64,000 nt of DNA from Candidatus Eiseniibacteriota bacterium (GCA_016178725.1 JACOSV010000032.1:1-64000); one strand, 5' to 3'; shown: positions 35,097 to 43,874, counted from the stretch's first letter. Notes: a model not told the origin generated them from the sequence alone. Program-made: numbers and translations.

Positions 35097-36083
35097 CTAT
35101 CGATAAGCCACCTTGAGACGGCCCCAGGTCGATCGGTTTGTTGGGACCGGGGCCGGACCGAAGACCTGGATCCGGTTGTTGTAGATGTCCGCAACGTAGA
35201 CGCGTCCGTCACCCGTCACCGCCAGGCTTTCCGGGTGATTGAACTGGCCGTTGCCGGCGCCCGGGCCACCCCACTGAGCGATGAACCCGCCCGTTCGCGA
35301 GAACTTCTGGATCCTGTGGTTGTCCGCGTCTGTGACGTAGACGTTGGCCTCCGAGTCCACGAACACATCACTCGGATGATCGAACTGCCCCGGTCCTGCG
35401 CCGGTTCGTCCCCACTCCATCAAATAGGTTCCCGCGTCGGTGAAGACTTGGATGCGATCGTTGTATGTGTCGGAGACGTAGATCACGCCGCCCGCACCGA
35501 TCGCAACGCCCGATGGCGCGACGAACTCACCGGGGCCTGTCCCGAATCCTCCCCACATGCGAAGAAAGGCGCCCGAGGCGGTGTACACCATGATTCGGCT
35601 GTTGGCGCATCGATCGGCCACGAGGACATCGCCGGCGGCGTCGACCGCAAGACCTCCGGGGAAGCAAAGCCCAGCGTCATTCACGGGGTTTCCGGCCGTG
35701 GGAAGCGGACCCCACTTGGCCACAAAGGTCCCGTCACTCGTGAACTTCTCGATCCGAGCATTCTCGTAGTCCGAGACGTAGATGTTCCCCTGCTCGTCCA
35801 CGGTGATGCGGCTCGGGGTTCGAAACTGACCGTCACCGTAGCCGTAGCTGCCCCATTGGGTGAGGAACTCACCCGTACTCGTGAACTTCTGAATACGCTG
35901 GTTGACCTGATCGGCGACATAGACGTTGCCCGTGCGATCGATGGCGACGCCCCCCGGGTAGTAGAACTGCCCGCTGGCCGAGCCGAGAGAGCCCCACTGC
36001 ACGAGGTAGACCGGGACTTGTGCTCCGGCGCCGGCGGGAATCATCAGGCAGAGAAGCGAAACGGAGAGTGCCCTGCGGGTCAT
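35097..36083 (-). CDS. secreted NHL-repeat beta-propeller protein
   Basis: This 328-residue protein has a signal peptide (ALSVSLLCLMIPAGAGAQ). Six NHL repeats follow, each built like QF--P-GVAID--GNVYVAD--N-RIQKF, at intervals of about 50 residues. They predict a six-bladed propeller, which in other proteins binds ligands or partners. The fourth blade (RCANSRIMVYTASGAF) replaces the usual Arg-Ile-Gln pattern. The C-terminus ends in a short basic STWGRLKVAYR tail rather than a FlgD-like domain. The gene starts 11 bases after mrp on the same strand and could be cotranscribed, but a functional link is not evident. Confidence 0.85.
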   Translation of the reverse strand: MTRRALSVSLLCLMIPAGAGAQVPVYLVQWGSLGSASGQFYYPGGVAIDRTGNVYVADQVNQRIQKFTSTGEFLTQWGSYGYGDGQFRTPSRITVDEQGNIYVSDYENARIEKFTSDGTFVAKWGPLPTAGNPVNDAGLCFPGGLAVDAAGDVLVADRCANSRIMVYTASGAFLRMWGGFGTGPGEFVAPSGVAIGAGGVIYVSDTYNDRIQVFTDAGTYLMEWGRTGAGPGQFDHPSDVFVDSEANVYVTDADNHRIQKFSRTGGFIAQWGGPGAGNGQFNHPESLAVTGDGRVYVADIYNNRIQVFGPAPVPTNRSTWGRLKVAYR

Positions 36084-36094
36084 TCGCAGCGTCG

Positions 36095-37171
36095 TCAGGA
36101 CTGGCTCGCAGGCGCCGGCTGCGGCGCCCCGACCGTCTGGATCGAGATGCGCTGCGCCAGATGCCCCGCGATCGCCGTCAGCGCGCGCGCGTACTCCGTG
36201 TCCGGGCTCGAGATCACCGCCGGCCGGCCCTCGTCGCCGGTGATGCGCACGTCCGGATGCAACGGGATCGCGCCGAGGAACGGCAGGCCCATCGCCAGCG
36301 CGCGCGCTTCGCCCGTGCCGCTGCCGAAGATCTCGTGGCGCGCGTTGCAGCTCGGGCAGATGAAGTAGCTCATGTTCTCGATCACGCCCAGCACCGGCAC
36401 GTTGAGCTTGCCGAACATCGCGATCGCCTTGACCGCGTCCTCGATCGCCACCGTCGAGGGCGTGGTGACGATCGCCGCGCCGGCGACGAACGTCTGCTGG
36501 ATGAGCGAGAGCTGCACGTCGCCCGTGCCCGGCGGCAGATCGACCAGCAGGTAGTCGAGCTCGCCCCAGTCCACGTCGTGGAGGAAGCTCTTGATCGCGC
36601 CGTGGAGCATCGGCCCGCGCCACACCACCGCCTCGCCCTGATCGACGAGCAGGCCCATCGACATGAAGTGGATGCCCCACGCCTCGACCGGCATGATCTT
36701 GCCGTCGCGTTGCGACGGCTGGCGGCGGACGCCGAGCATGCGCGGCAGGTTGGGCCCATAGATATCGCCGTCGAGGAGGCCGACCTTGGCGCCGGTCTGG
36801 GCGAGCGCGACCGCGAGGTTGGCGGAGACCGTCGACTTGCCGACGCCACCCTTGCCCGAGCCGATCGCGATCACCTGCGCGACGCCCGGGAGCGCCTTGC
36901 GGTCGGCCGTCGGGTCCTTGGGCTTGCGCATGCGCGAGATGGTGCGGATGGCGATGTCCTGGACGCCCGGGACGGCGCTGACCGCGGCGCGGCAGTCGGC
37001 CTCGATCTCGGCTTTGAGCGGGCAGGCGGCCGTGGTCAGGACGACCGTGAAGGAGACGCGGCCGCCGTCGACGACCACGTCCTCGATCATGCCGAGGGTG
37101 ACGAGGTCGCGATGGAGGTCCGGGTCCTGGACGGTGCCGAGGGCCATGAGGATGTCGTCCGGTGTTCCCAT
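36095..37171 (-). CDS. mrp: Mrp/ApbC iron-sulfur cluster carrier ATPase
   Basis: This 358-residue P-loop ATPase moves Fe-S clusters to target proteins. An N-terminal MIP18/DUF59-like domain (ALGTVQDPDLHRDLVTLGMI, to about residue 85) is followed by the Mrp domain with the deviant Walker A GSGKGGVGKST (about 104-114). GDIYGPNLPRMLG, DYLLVDLPPGTGDVQLSL and the paired cysteines of FICPSCNARHEIFG follow; these bind the bridging cluster in a dimer. A good promoter is located upstream at 37243-37271. Confidence 0.96.
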   Translation of the reverse strand: MGTPDDILMALGTVQDPDLHRDLVTLGMIEDVVVDGGRVSFTVVLTTAACPLKAEIEADCRAAVSAVPGVQDIAIRTISRMRKPKDPTADRKALPGVAQVIAIGSGKGGVGKSTVSANLAVALAQTGAKVGLLDGDIYGPNLPRMLGVRRQPSQRDGKIMPVEAWGIHFMSMGLLVDQGEAVVWRGPMLHGAIKSFLHDVDWGELDYLLVDLPPGTGDVQLSLIQQTFVAGAAIVTTPSTVAIEDAVKAIAMFGKLNVPVLGVIENMSYFICPSCNARHEIFGSGTGEARALAMGLPFLGAIPLHPDVRITGDEGRPAVISSPDTEYARALTAIAGHLAQRISIQTVGAPQPAPASQS

Positions 37172-37242
37172 GCCTGCTCCGCCGAGCCGGGGATGGCGCC
37201 CGGGGTGCCCGGGGCCGCTACGAGGGCCGACTCGAACAGAGC

Positions 37243-37271
37243 AGATTATGGGGTGGCGGCGGGGGCGTCAA
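37243..37271 (-). promoter_or_regulatory. predicted sigma70-type promoter of mrp
   Basis: On the minus strand TTGACG (37271-37266), a 17-base spacer and TAATCT (37248-37243) form a good vegetative promoter, about 72 bases upstream of the mrp ATG. The 149-base gap between mrp and hsdR holds nothing else I can recognise. Confidence 0.7.
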
Positions 37272-37320
37272 AGAGCCGGCCGGTCAATGCCATGCCCCGA
37301 TGCCACCACTGAATCAGGCT

Positions 37321-39096
37321 CTAATCATCCAGTCCTGCCCAACTCTCGGAGAGTACCTCCGCTTGTTCCAACACTGTTTGGGTCGCCTTCTCCTGCTTGT
37401 CCGGCGGATAGCCGTGCTTGCGCAAGGTGCGTTTCACGAGCACGCGGAGTTGCGCCCGGACGTTCTCGCGGATGGTCCAGTCGATCGTGACGTTCTTGCG
37501 GACCGTCTCTACCAATTCACGCGCGATAGCTCGGAGAGTCTCGTCGCCAAGAACCTTGACGGCGCTGTCGTTCGTCTCAAGCGCGTCGTAGAAGGCGAGC
37601 TCGTCTTCAGAGAGCCCGAGCTGCTCGCCCCTCGCGCTCGCCGCCCGCATTTCCTTAGCAAGCTGGATCAGCTCCTCGATCACCTGTGCCGATTCGATGG
37701 CACGGTTCTGGTACTTGCGCACGGTCTGCTCGAGCAGGTCGGCGAACGATCGGGCCTGGACGACGTTCCGCCTGCCCCGCGTTCTGATTTCCCCCTTGAG
37801 CAGCTTCTGCAGCAACTCGACGGCGAGGTTGCGCTGCGGCATTCCGTGAATCTCTGCAAGGAATTCGTCCGAAAGAATCGAGATGTCCGGCTTCTTGAGG
37901 CCGGCAGCCGCGAAGATGTCAACCACCGCATCGGAGACGACGGCCTTCGAGATGATCTGCCGGATGGCGAAGTCCAGGTCCTCGTCCGTCCTCCGATCGC
38001 CGGGCGTGGTCTTTGCGAGCACGGCGCGCACTGCCTGGAAGAAGCCCACGTCGTCACGGATGCGCAGCGCCTCCTCATTCGGCACCGCTAGCGCGAAAGC
38101 CTGCGACAGCTCGGTGACGGCGCGCAGCAACCGCGCCTTGCCGTCTGGCTGCGCCAAGATGTGCTCCTGCGCCGCCGGAAGCAGCGACAGCCGATCTTGC
38201 GGCGTGCCGTCGATCCAGCGGCTCCAGTCGAAGCCGTAGAACAGTCCCCGGCACACTTCGTACTTCTCCAGCATCAGCGCCACGGCCTCGGCCTGGTCGA
38301 GCACAGTCTCGCCCTTGCCGTCCGCCTCCGTGTAGCTCGCCAGCGCCTGCTTCAGCTCGTCGGCCAGCCCAAGGTAGTCGACCACCAGCCCGCCGGGCTT
38401 GTCCCTGAACACTCGATTGACGCGCGCGATGGCCTGCATCAGCCCGTGCCCGCGCATCGGCTTGTCCACGTACATCGTGTGCAGGCTCGGCGCGTCGAAG
38501 CCGGTGAGCCACATGTCGCGCACGATCACGACTCGGAACGGATCGACTGGGTCGCGGAAGCGATTGGCCAACACCTCGCGGCGCGGCTTGTTGCGGATGT
38601 GCGGCTGCCAGTCGAGCGGGTCCGACGCCGAGCCTGTCATCACCACCTTGAGGGCACCCGCCCCATCGTCATCGATGGCCCACTCGGGCCGCAGGAGCGC
38701 GAGCTCGCGGTACAGCTCAACGGCAATGCGTCGGCTCATGACCACCACCATCGCCTTGCCGTCCATCACGGCGAGCCGGTTCTCGAAATGCTCCACCAAG
38801 TCGCGGGCAATGAGCTTGACGCGGTTCTCCGAACCGACCACCGCCTCGAGCTGCGCCCACTTGCTCTTGAGCTTCTCCTTGCGCTCGACTTCCTCGCCTT
38901 CGGTCGCCTCCTCGAACTCCGGATCGATCTTCGGCCGTTCGGACTCCTTCAGCTCAAGCTTGGCCAGGCGGCTCTCGTAGTAGATGGGCACAGTTGCGCC
39001 ATCGAAGACGGCGCGCTGGATATCGTACACACTGATGTAATCGCCGAACACCGCACGTGTGTTGGCGTCGGTCAGGAGTAACTTCTCGCCTTCGGT
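37321..39096 (-). pseudogene. hsdR: 5'-truncated type I restriction subunit HsdR
   Basis: About 590 residues of the C-terminal half of a type I restriction R subunit are readable. The fragment opens at [19 protein letters not shown], which in full-length HsdR lies just after the middle of the helicase core, and includes the late helicase motif [26 protein letters not shown]. The long helical C-terminal coupling domain follows ([22 protein letters not shown]). The N-terminal nuclease domain, Walker A and DEAD-type motifs are absent. An in-frame TAA lies at 39099-39097, immediately upstream, and the divergent gene starts 28 bases beyond. No hsdM or hsdS is nearby. It is best read as a remnant, although a GTG at 39051 could start translation. 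Confidence 0.75.
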
Positions 39097-39123
39097 TTAG
39101 CGATCCCGCGCTCTGGAGCACGC

Positions 39124-40374
39124 ATGATTCGGCTCATCGACACCCGAGAGCAGCTCGAAAAGGTCGTTCGCGAAGCAGCTGGCTTCGTCTACAACGACTT
39201 TCGCGGGCGCGACCCCAAGATGTGCCCGGTTCACGCGGCGAGTTGTTCGTGGCTCGCCGGCATGTTGAAGGTCGCCACGGGCAGGCTGTCGGTGAAGAAA
39301 GTCTGGAGCGACTCTCTTCCGGAGCTGTTGGCATGGATCGCTGGCCATGATCGGGTGTATCGGCTCTGCGGCAGCGAACCGGGACTCGCTGACTCGGGTC
39401 ACGGGAAAGCCGCCGCCACCGCGCCGCCGGCCCCGCCAACCTCCCGTGCCACGATTCGTCATGCACCATCGCTGCCGACGCAGACGGATCCGTCCGACTT
39501 CTCAGGCTTGTTCCACGCCTCCAAGTCGGATTCACCCGCGGGTCCGGCGGAGTTTTGGAGCCGGAACCGGCTTCAGTTCGATTCGAAGCCAATCACGCAG
39601 GCAATGAAGCGAAGGATTCGAGACTTGGTCGCGACGCTCGAGGCTGGCGATCAGGGAATCCTCCGCGCCATCTACACGTCGTCCTCTCGAGACATCGTCG
39701 ATGCGGAGAACGTGCTCTTCTACAACGTCGGTACCGGCGCGTTCGCGCGCGCGGCCCGCTTCGGCGTGCGGTTCGAGCGGAGCTTCAACACGTGCAGCGA
39801 GTGTCCCGACTGTCCCGATGCGATCCACCACCATCGCTATGACGTGTGCACGCCGGCGGCGCCGTTCATTGGCTGGAAGGCCGAATCGACCTTGGTCTCA
39901 TGGGAGGGCGTCGAATCTCCGCCAATCGATGAGTTCACGAAGCCGCACGGCATCTGGCTGGCCATGAAGCGCGCCTCGCTTCTTGTCTCCGTGCGGTCGG
40001 CACCGCTGACGTATGGATTGCGAGTTCGAGTGTCGCGAGGCGCACGAGGCAGTCGCAATGCCGCTGCCATCGTGAAGCCGCTCATCGACGGCGTCGTGGC
40101 GGCGCTGCACACGCACGATGGCTCAGACCTCGGAGTTGTCGCCTCGCGTGTCGCACGTGAGATCGACGAAGACGACACGAAGATCGCGGAACTGCTGATG
40201 AGCGAAGATCAGCTCGTGCTCGGACGGAGGCGCTTGCTCTGGCCACGAGCGGCCGGGGTCCAATGGAACCCCGGCGACGATGCCTGCGTGGCGGCGGAGA
40301 TTCTAGTCTCTGACTCGACGGGCAATGTCTGGTCGCATTCTGGCGAACTATTCGCCGTAGTCGGGGTCGCGTGA
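39124..40374 (+). CDS. unknown 416-residue protein with cysteine clusters
   Basis: I do not recognise this protein. The N-terminal 95 residues form one compact unit with MCPVHAASCSW (Cys34, Cys41). A Pro/Ala/Thr-rich linker runs to about residue 120. The main domain contains a possible metal site with Cys224, Cys227, Cys230 and Cys242 plus a His run (CSECPDCPDAIHHHRYDVC). The last 130 residues alternate short beta-like stretches and helices. There is no signal peptide or membrane segment. It stands beside an hsdR fragment and a CBS/HEPN-like gene in DNA that looks less GC-skewed than the core, so it may belong to an acquired defense or stress locus. Confidence 0.6.
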   Translation: MIRLIDTREQLEKVVREAAGFVYNDFRGRDPKMCPVHAASCSWLAGMLKVATGRLSVKKVWSDSLPELLAWIAGHDRVYRLCGSEPGLADSGHGKAAATAPPAPPTSRATIRHAPSLPTQTDPSDFSGLFHASKSDSPAGPAEFWSRNRLQFDSKPITQAMKRRIRDLVATLEAGDQGILRAIYTSSSRDIVDAENVLFYNVGTGAFARAARFGVRFERSFNTCSECPDCPDAIHHHRYDVCTPAAPFIGWKAESTLVSWEGVESPPIDEFTKPHGIWLAMKRASLLVSVRSAPLTYGLRVRVSRGARGSRNAAAIVKPLIDGVVAALHTHDGSDLGVVASRVAREIDEDDTKIAELLMSEDQLVLGRRRLLWPRAAGVQWNPGDDACVAAEILVSDSTGNVWSHSGELFAVVGVA

Positions 40375-40424
40375 TCCGCAATCGACCGCTCAGCCGGAAT
40401 CACCTCTGGTAGGCTCCGTCTCTA

Positions 40425-41429
40425 ATGACGAGAACAGTCGAGCTGATGCACCGAAGCGACATGGACATCGAGTCTATGACGCTCCATCTGCACAGTCCGA
40501 AGTATTCGGTCGACTTTCGGCACTTGGGCAGGCCAATCCCGGAGTGTGTCGTCGTCGAACTCAATGAGGGGCCTCCGGGCGAACCAATTGCGGACTTGGG
40601 CCTGCCGCACCTCGTCGACACTCTCAAGATCCACTTCTTTGACCAGGCCCCGGTCGCAACCGGCGTTGGACCGATTGGGTACCGGGTCGTCGCCCTAGAG
40701 ACCCTCGAGCGATTGGTTGCCGCTGGCGAGCTACTCACGACTGACGACGCTCACTACCAACCCAACGATCGGCTGTTCGTCGAGATGGTCTACGTGCCAT
40801 TGGACGCGCTGTTCAAGCATTTCGCTTCAGCATCGTCGGCACTTGTGTGCCACGCGTATGAGGCAAGGAGAACGGAACCAGAGGACACGACTCTTGTCAC
40901 GCTACAGGCCACGCCTATCATTAGCCACGTCATCGAGCCACTGCCATTGAGCGCAAACCAGGTGGACTTGTACGGGCTTGTGACGCTCGCGGACCTCAAT
41001 CGCCGCGAGGTGCGCCGGGTTACATATGACCTGGTACTTGACCTTGAACGCGCATTGGCAGAGCTGATCGCCGGCCGGTTCAATGAGGCTTGGGATTGGA
41101 TCCAAGGGCTGGGGGAGGGCTCCCAAGTCCGCATTCTCGGTCAATGGACTGTTTCAAGACGAAAGATGATGCAGATCGAGGAGGTCGAGCTCGCGATGTT
41201 GAACGAACTGCTTACTGTCGTTCGTCGCTCTGAACCCCTTCGGAAGCAGCTCGAGATTCCTGCTGGGAAGCAAGGAGACAGCCTAATCTGGAAGGTCACC
41301 GAGTTTCGCAACAAGGTCATGCACCCAGCCCGTCAGCTCGTTCTGGATCAGAGCGACGCGCGGAAGGCGAGCGAGGCGATTCAATTCATGGCCGCCCTAC
41401 TTGGAAGGCTTGAGAAGACCGCTGGGTAG
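40425..41429 (+). CDS. unknown protein with CBS-like middle and HEPN-like C-terminus
   Basis: This is a 334-residue protein. Residues about 112-195 look like a CBS-type ligand-binding segment (ATPIISHVIEPLPLS to LYGLVTLADLNRREVRR). The C-terminal 140 residues are all helical and carry Arg295-Asn-Lys-Val-Met-His300, the RNxxxH form of the HEPN ribonuclease motif, followed by PAR. The N-terminal 100 residues are not recognised. A CBS sensor fused to a HEPN effector would fit a stress- or phage-activated RNase, but only the motifs are seen and both domain calls are tentative. The gene uses more A and T at codon third positions than the his genes downstream, which suggests transfer. Confidence 0.6.
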   Translation: MTRTVELMHRSDMDIESMTLHLHSPKYSVDFRHLGRPIPECVVVELNEGPPGEPIADLGLPHLVDTLKIHFFDQAPVATGVGPIGYRVVALETLERLVAAGELLTTDDAHYQPNDRLFVEMVYVPLDALFKHFASASSALVCHAYEARRTEPEDTTLVTLQATPIISHVIEPLPLSANQVDLYGLVTLADLNRREVRRVTYDLVLDLERALAELIAGRFNEAWDWIQGLGEGSQVRILGQWTVSRRKMMQIEEVELAMLNELLTVVRRSEPLRKQLEIPAGKQGDSLIWKVTEFRNKVMHPARQLVLDQSDARKASEAIQFMAALLGRLEKTAG

Positions 41430-41447
41430 CCAACCCGCCGATTCCGT

Positions 41448-41476
41448 TTGACGGCCGTCGGTCGACGCCCTACCTT
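41448..41476 (+). promoter_or_regulatory. predicted promoter of the his operon
   Basis: TTGACG at 41448-41453, a 17-base spacer, and TACCTT at 41471-41476. Transcription would begin near 41483, only a few bases ahead of the leader-peptide ATG (41487). That fits the absence of a ribosome site before the leader. Confidence 0.7.
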
Positions 41477-41486
41477 CTCCCCCGCA

Positions 41487-41573
41487 ATGAACCGCGCCAC
41501 CCACCATCACGCGCATCACGTCCACGGCCCGACGGGCCGGGGCATCGTGCGCGTGCGCGGGGATCGCGGCTAG
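41487..41573 (+). CDS. hisL: his operon leader peptide
   Basis: This 28-residue frame is too short for gene finders: MNRATHHHAHHVHGPTGRG, then nine more residues to TAG. Six of the eight codons at positions 6-13 specify histidine. It lies between the his promoter and a strong terminator ahead of hisG, the arrangement of histidine attenuators in enterobacteria. A ribosome starved of His-tRNA would stall at 41502-41525 and cover the left arm of the next hairpin. The function is inferred from position and composition, but the codon run is very unlikely by chance. Confidence 0.85.
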   Translation: MNRATHHHAHHVHGPTGRGIVRVRGDRG

Positions 41574-41623
41574 CAGCACCCGACACGGCTCGACGCTCCG
41601 CCCGTCCGGAATCCGGACGGGCG
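41525..41623 (+). promoter_or_regulatory. histidine attenuator with competing hairpins
   Basis: Three pairing segments are visible. CGGCCC (41525-41530) can pair with GGGCCG (41534-41539) across GAC. The stretch GACGGGC (41531-41537), which includes that right arm, is exactly complementary to GCCCGTC (41600-41606), the left side of the terminator. If the ribosome stalls on the His codons the first hairpin cannot form, the second pairing wins, and the terminator is lost. If the leader is translated fully, the first hairpin leaves the terminator free. Alternative pairings not listed here may exist. Confidence 0.8.
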
Positions 41624-41627
41624 TTTT
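41599..41627 (+). terminator. intrinsic terminator of the his attenuator
   Basis: CGCCCGTCCGG (41599-41609) and CCGGACGGGCG (41613-41623) form a perfect 11-base-pair stem with an AAT loop. TTTT follows directly, then CG and more T. It ends 35 bases before the hisG ATG (41662). Confidence 0.9.
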
Positions 41628-41661
41628 CGTTTTCCACCGCAACGGGAGGCACGAACCCACC

Positions 41662-42579
41662 ATGCTGCGACTGGCGCTACCCAACAAGGGTCGGCTCGCC
41701 GAGGACACGCGCGATCTGTTCGCGGACGCGGGCCTCACGCTCGAGACCCGCGGCGAGCGGGCGCTCTCCGCCTCACTCGGCGGCGAGTTCGAGGCGATCT
41801 TCGTCCGCGCCCAGGACATTCCCGAGTTCGTCGCCGACGGCGCGGCGGATGCGGGCGTCACGGGCTGGGACATCGTCCGCGAGTCGGGCCGCGTGCTCGA
41901 CGATCTCCTCGACCTCGAGTTCGGCCGCTGTCGTCTGGTGGTCGCGGCGCGCGAGGAGACGGCGATCGCCTCGCTCGATCAGATCGCCGGCGTGCGCGTC
42001 GCGACGCCGTTCCCACGCGTGACGCGCGAGTTCTTCGCGGGCCTCGGTCGCGAGGTCGAGGTCGTGCCGGTCTCGGGCGCGGCCGAGATCGCGCCGCACC
42101 TCGGGATCGCCGACATCGTCGTCGATCTCACGTCGACGGGCTCGACGCTGCGCATGAACGGCCTGCGCGAGATCGTGACGGTGATGGAATCGAGCGCGCG
42201 GCTCATCACGGCGCCGGAGCCGGCGGAGTCGCTGGCGGGCGGGAATGGCGGTGGCGTTGCGGTCGCGCCCACCGCCGCCAGGAGCACGACGGACCGCCGC
42301 GTCGCGCTCGGCGAGCTGACCTCGGCGCTCACGTCGGTGCTCCGCGCTCGCGGGCAGCGCTACGTGATGGCCAACGTGCCGCGCGCGGCGCTCGATCGCG
42401 TGCGCGAGGTGCTGCCCGGGATCGACGGGCCGACGGTGATCGACGTGCTGGACGGCGGCGATCTGGTCGCGGTCCACGCGGTGGCTCCGGCGCGCACCAT
42501 CTTCCGCACGGTCCACGAGCTCAAGTCGCTCGGCGCGCGCGGGATCCTCGTGACGCGGATCGAGAGGCTGATGCCATGA
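41662..42579 (+). CDS. hisG: ATP phosphoribosyltransferase HisG (long form)
   Basis: This 305-residue enzyme catalyses the first step of histidine synthesis, ATP plus PRPP to phosphoribosyl-ATP. Long-form features are the N-terminal LRLALPNKGRLAEDT, the GVTGWDIVRESG loop, the PRPP-binding DIVVDLTSTGSTLRMNGL, and a C-terminal regulatory domain (RYVMANVPRAALDRVREVLPG) with the histidine-feedback fold. HisZ is therefore not needed. A glycine-rich insertion (ESLAGGNGGGVAVAPTAARS) lies between the catalytic and regulatory parts. The ribosome site GGGAGG precedes the ATG. It is first in the operon, behind the attenuator. Confidence 0.96.
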   Translation: MLRLALPNKGRLAEDTRDLFADAGLTLETRGERALSASLGGEFEAIFVRAQDIPEFVADGAADAGVTGWDIVRESGRVLDDLLDLEFGRCRLVVAAREETAIASLDQIAGVRVATPFPRVTREFFAGLGREVEVVPVSGAAEIAPHLGIADIVVDLTSTGSTLRMNGLREIVTVMESSARLITAPEPAESLAGGNGGGVAVAPTAARSTTDRRVALGELTSALTSVLRARGQRYVMANVPRAALDRVREVLPGIDGPTVIDVLDGGDLVAVHAVAPARTIFRTVHELKSLGARGILVTRIERLMP

Positions 42580-43874
42580 CGGTCATTTTCTCCAAGTCGG
42601 GACCGCTCGCGGCGTTGTCGCCGGCCGACCGTCTGGCCCTCTGCGACCGTCGAACTTCCACCGATTCCGTCGTCCGATCGACGACGGCGGCGATCCTCGA
42701 ACGCGTAAGTCGCGACGGCGACCGCGCCCTGTGCGAGTTGGCGCGTGAGCTGGACGGCGTGGATCTTGCGTCGCTCGAAGTGCCTGACTCGTTCTGGAAC
42801 GAGTGCCTTGCCGGAATCGCCCCGGATCTTCGCGCCGCGATGGAGCGCACGTTCCGGAATCTCGCGAGCGTGTCGCGCGCGTTCGCGCCGCGTGCCGAAG
42901 AGACCGAGGTCGAGCCGGGCGTGATCGTCGGCCGGCGGCCGGATCCGCTCGCGCGCGTCGGCGTCTACGCGCCGGGCGGCCGCGCGGCGTATCCGAGCAG
43001 CGTGCTCATGTGCGCGGTACCGGCGCGCGTCGCGGGCGTGGGCGAGGTGATCGTGTGCTCGCCCCCCGCAGCCGACGGCCGCCCCTCGCCCGCCGTGCTC
43101 GCGGCCGCGGCGCTCGCGGGTGTCGACCGCGTGTTCGCGATCGGCGGCGCGGGCGCAATCGCGGCGATGGCGTTCGGCACCGCGTCGGTGCCGCGCGTGG
43201 ATCGCATCGTCGGCCCAGGCAACGCGTGGGTGGCCGAGGCGAAACTTCAGATTTCGGGCACGGTGTCGATCGATTGTCCGGCGGGACCGAGCGAGCTGCT
43301 GGTGATCGCCGACGATTCGGTGGATCCGAGGCGCGTCGCACAGGAGCTGATCGCCCAGGCCGAGCACGACCCGCTTGCGAGCGCGGTGGTCGTGGCGCTC
43401 GACGCGGACACGAAGCGCCGAATCGCGGTGGCGCTGGTCCGCGAGCGGATCTCCGAGCCGCGACTCCGGACGGTGATCGAGGCGCTGGCGGCGCGCGGCG
43501 CGCTGCTACTGGCGGAGACGCTGGACGAGGCGCTCGCGTTCGCGGCCGAGTTCGCGCCCGAGCACCTGCTGCTCGCCGTGCGCGATGCCGACGCGGCGCT
43601 CGCGCGCGTACGCAACGCCGGCGCGGTGTTCGTCGGCGCGAGCAGCTCGGTCGCGTTCGGCGACTACATGACAGGTGCCAACCACGTGCTGCCGACCGGC
43701 GGGCTCGCGCGATCGTACTCGGGCCTCTCGCCGCTCGACTTCGTGCGCTGGACGAGCTGGCAGCGCGTGACGCCGCGCGCGGCAGCTTCGCTGGCGCCCG
43801 CTGTCGCGACGTTCGCAGAGGCCGAGGGTCTGTCGGCGCACGCGGTGGCGGCGCGGTCGTGGGAGGAGCAATGA
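42576..43874 (+). CDS. hisD: histidinol dehydrogenase
   Basis: This 432-residue NAD-dependent enzyme oxidises histidinol to histidine in two steps. Visible motifs are VGVYAPGGRAAYPSSVLM, IVGPGNAWVAEAKLQISG, SIDCPAGPSELLVIADD, the AQAEHDPLASA zinc/catalytic region, FAPEHLLL, and GASSSVAFGDYMTGANHVLPTGG. The zinc-binding His and Asp are in place. The ATG overlaps the hisG stop (ATGA). The sequence before GVYAPGG (residues 1-125) is normal in length. Confidence 0.96.
   Translation: MTVIFSKSGPLAALSPADRLALCDRRTSTDSVVRSTTAAILERVSRDGDRALCELARELDGVDLASLEVPDSFWNECLAGIAPDLRAAMERTFRNLASVSRAFAPRAEETEVEPGVIVGRRPDPLARVGVYAPGGRAAYPSSVLMCAVPARVAGVGEVIVCSPPAADGRPSPAVLAAAALAGVDRVFAIGGAGAIAAMAFGTASVPRVDRIVGPGNAWVAEAKLQISGTVSIDCPAGPSELLVIADDSVDPRRVAQELIAQAEHDPLASAVVVALDADTKRRIAVALVRERISEPRLRTVIEALAARGALLLAETLDEALAFAAEFAPEHLLLAVRDADAALARVRNAGAVFVGASSSVAFGDYMTGANHVLPTGGLARSYSGLSPLDFVRWTSWQRVTPRAAASLAPAVATFAEAEGLSAHAVAARSWEEQ

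Noticed and set aside
37172-37320. Possible attachment site at the left end of the accessory patch
   Set aside because: No tRNA, integrase or matching direct repeat was found near 41430, so an integrative element is not supported.
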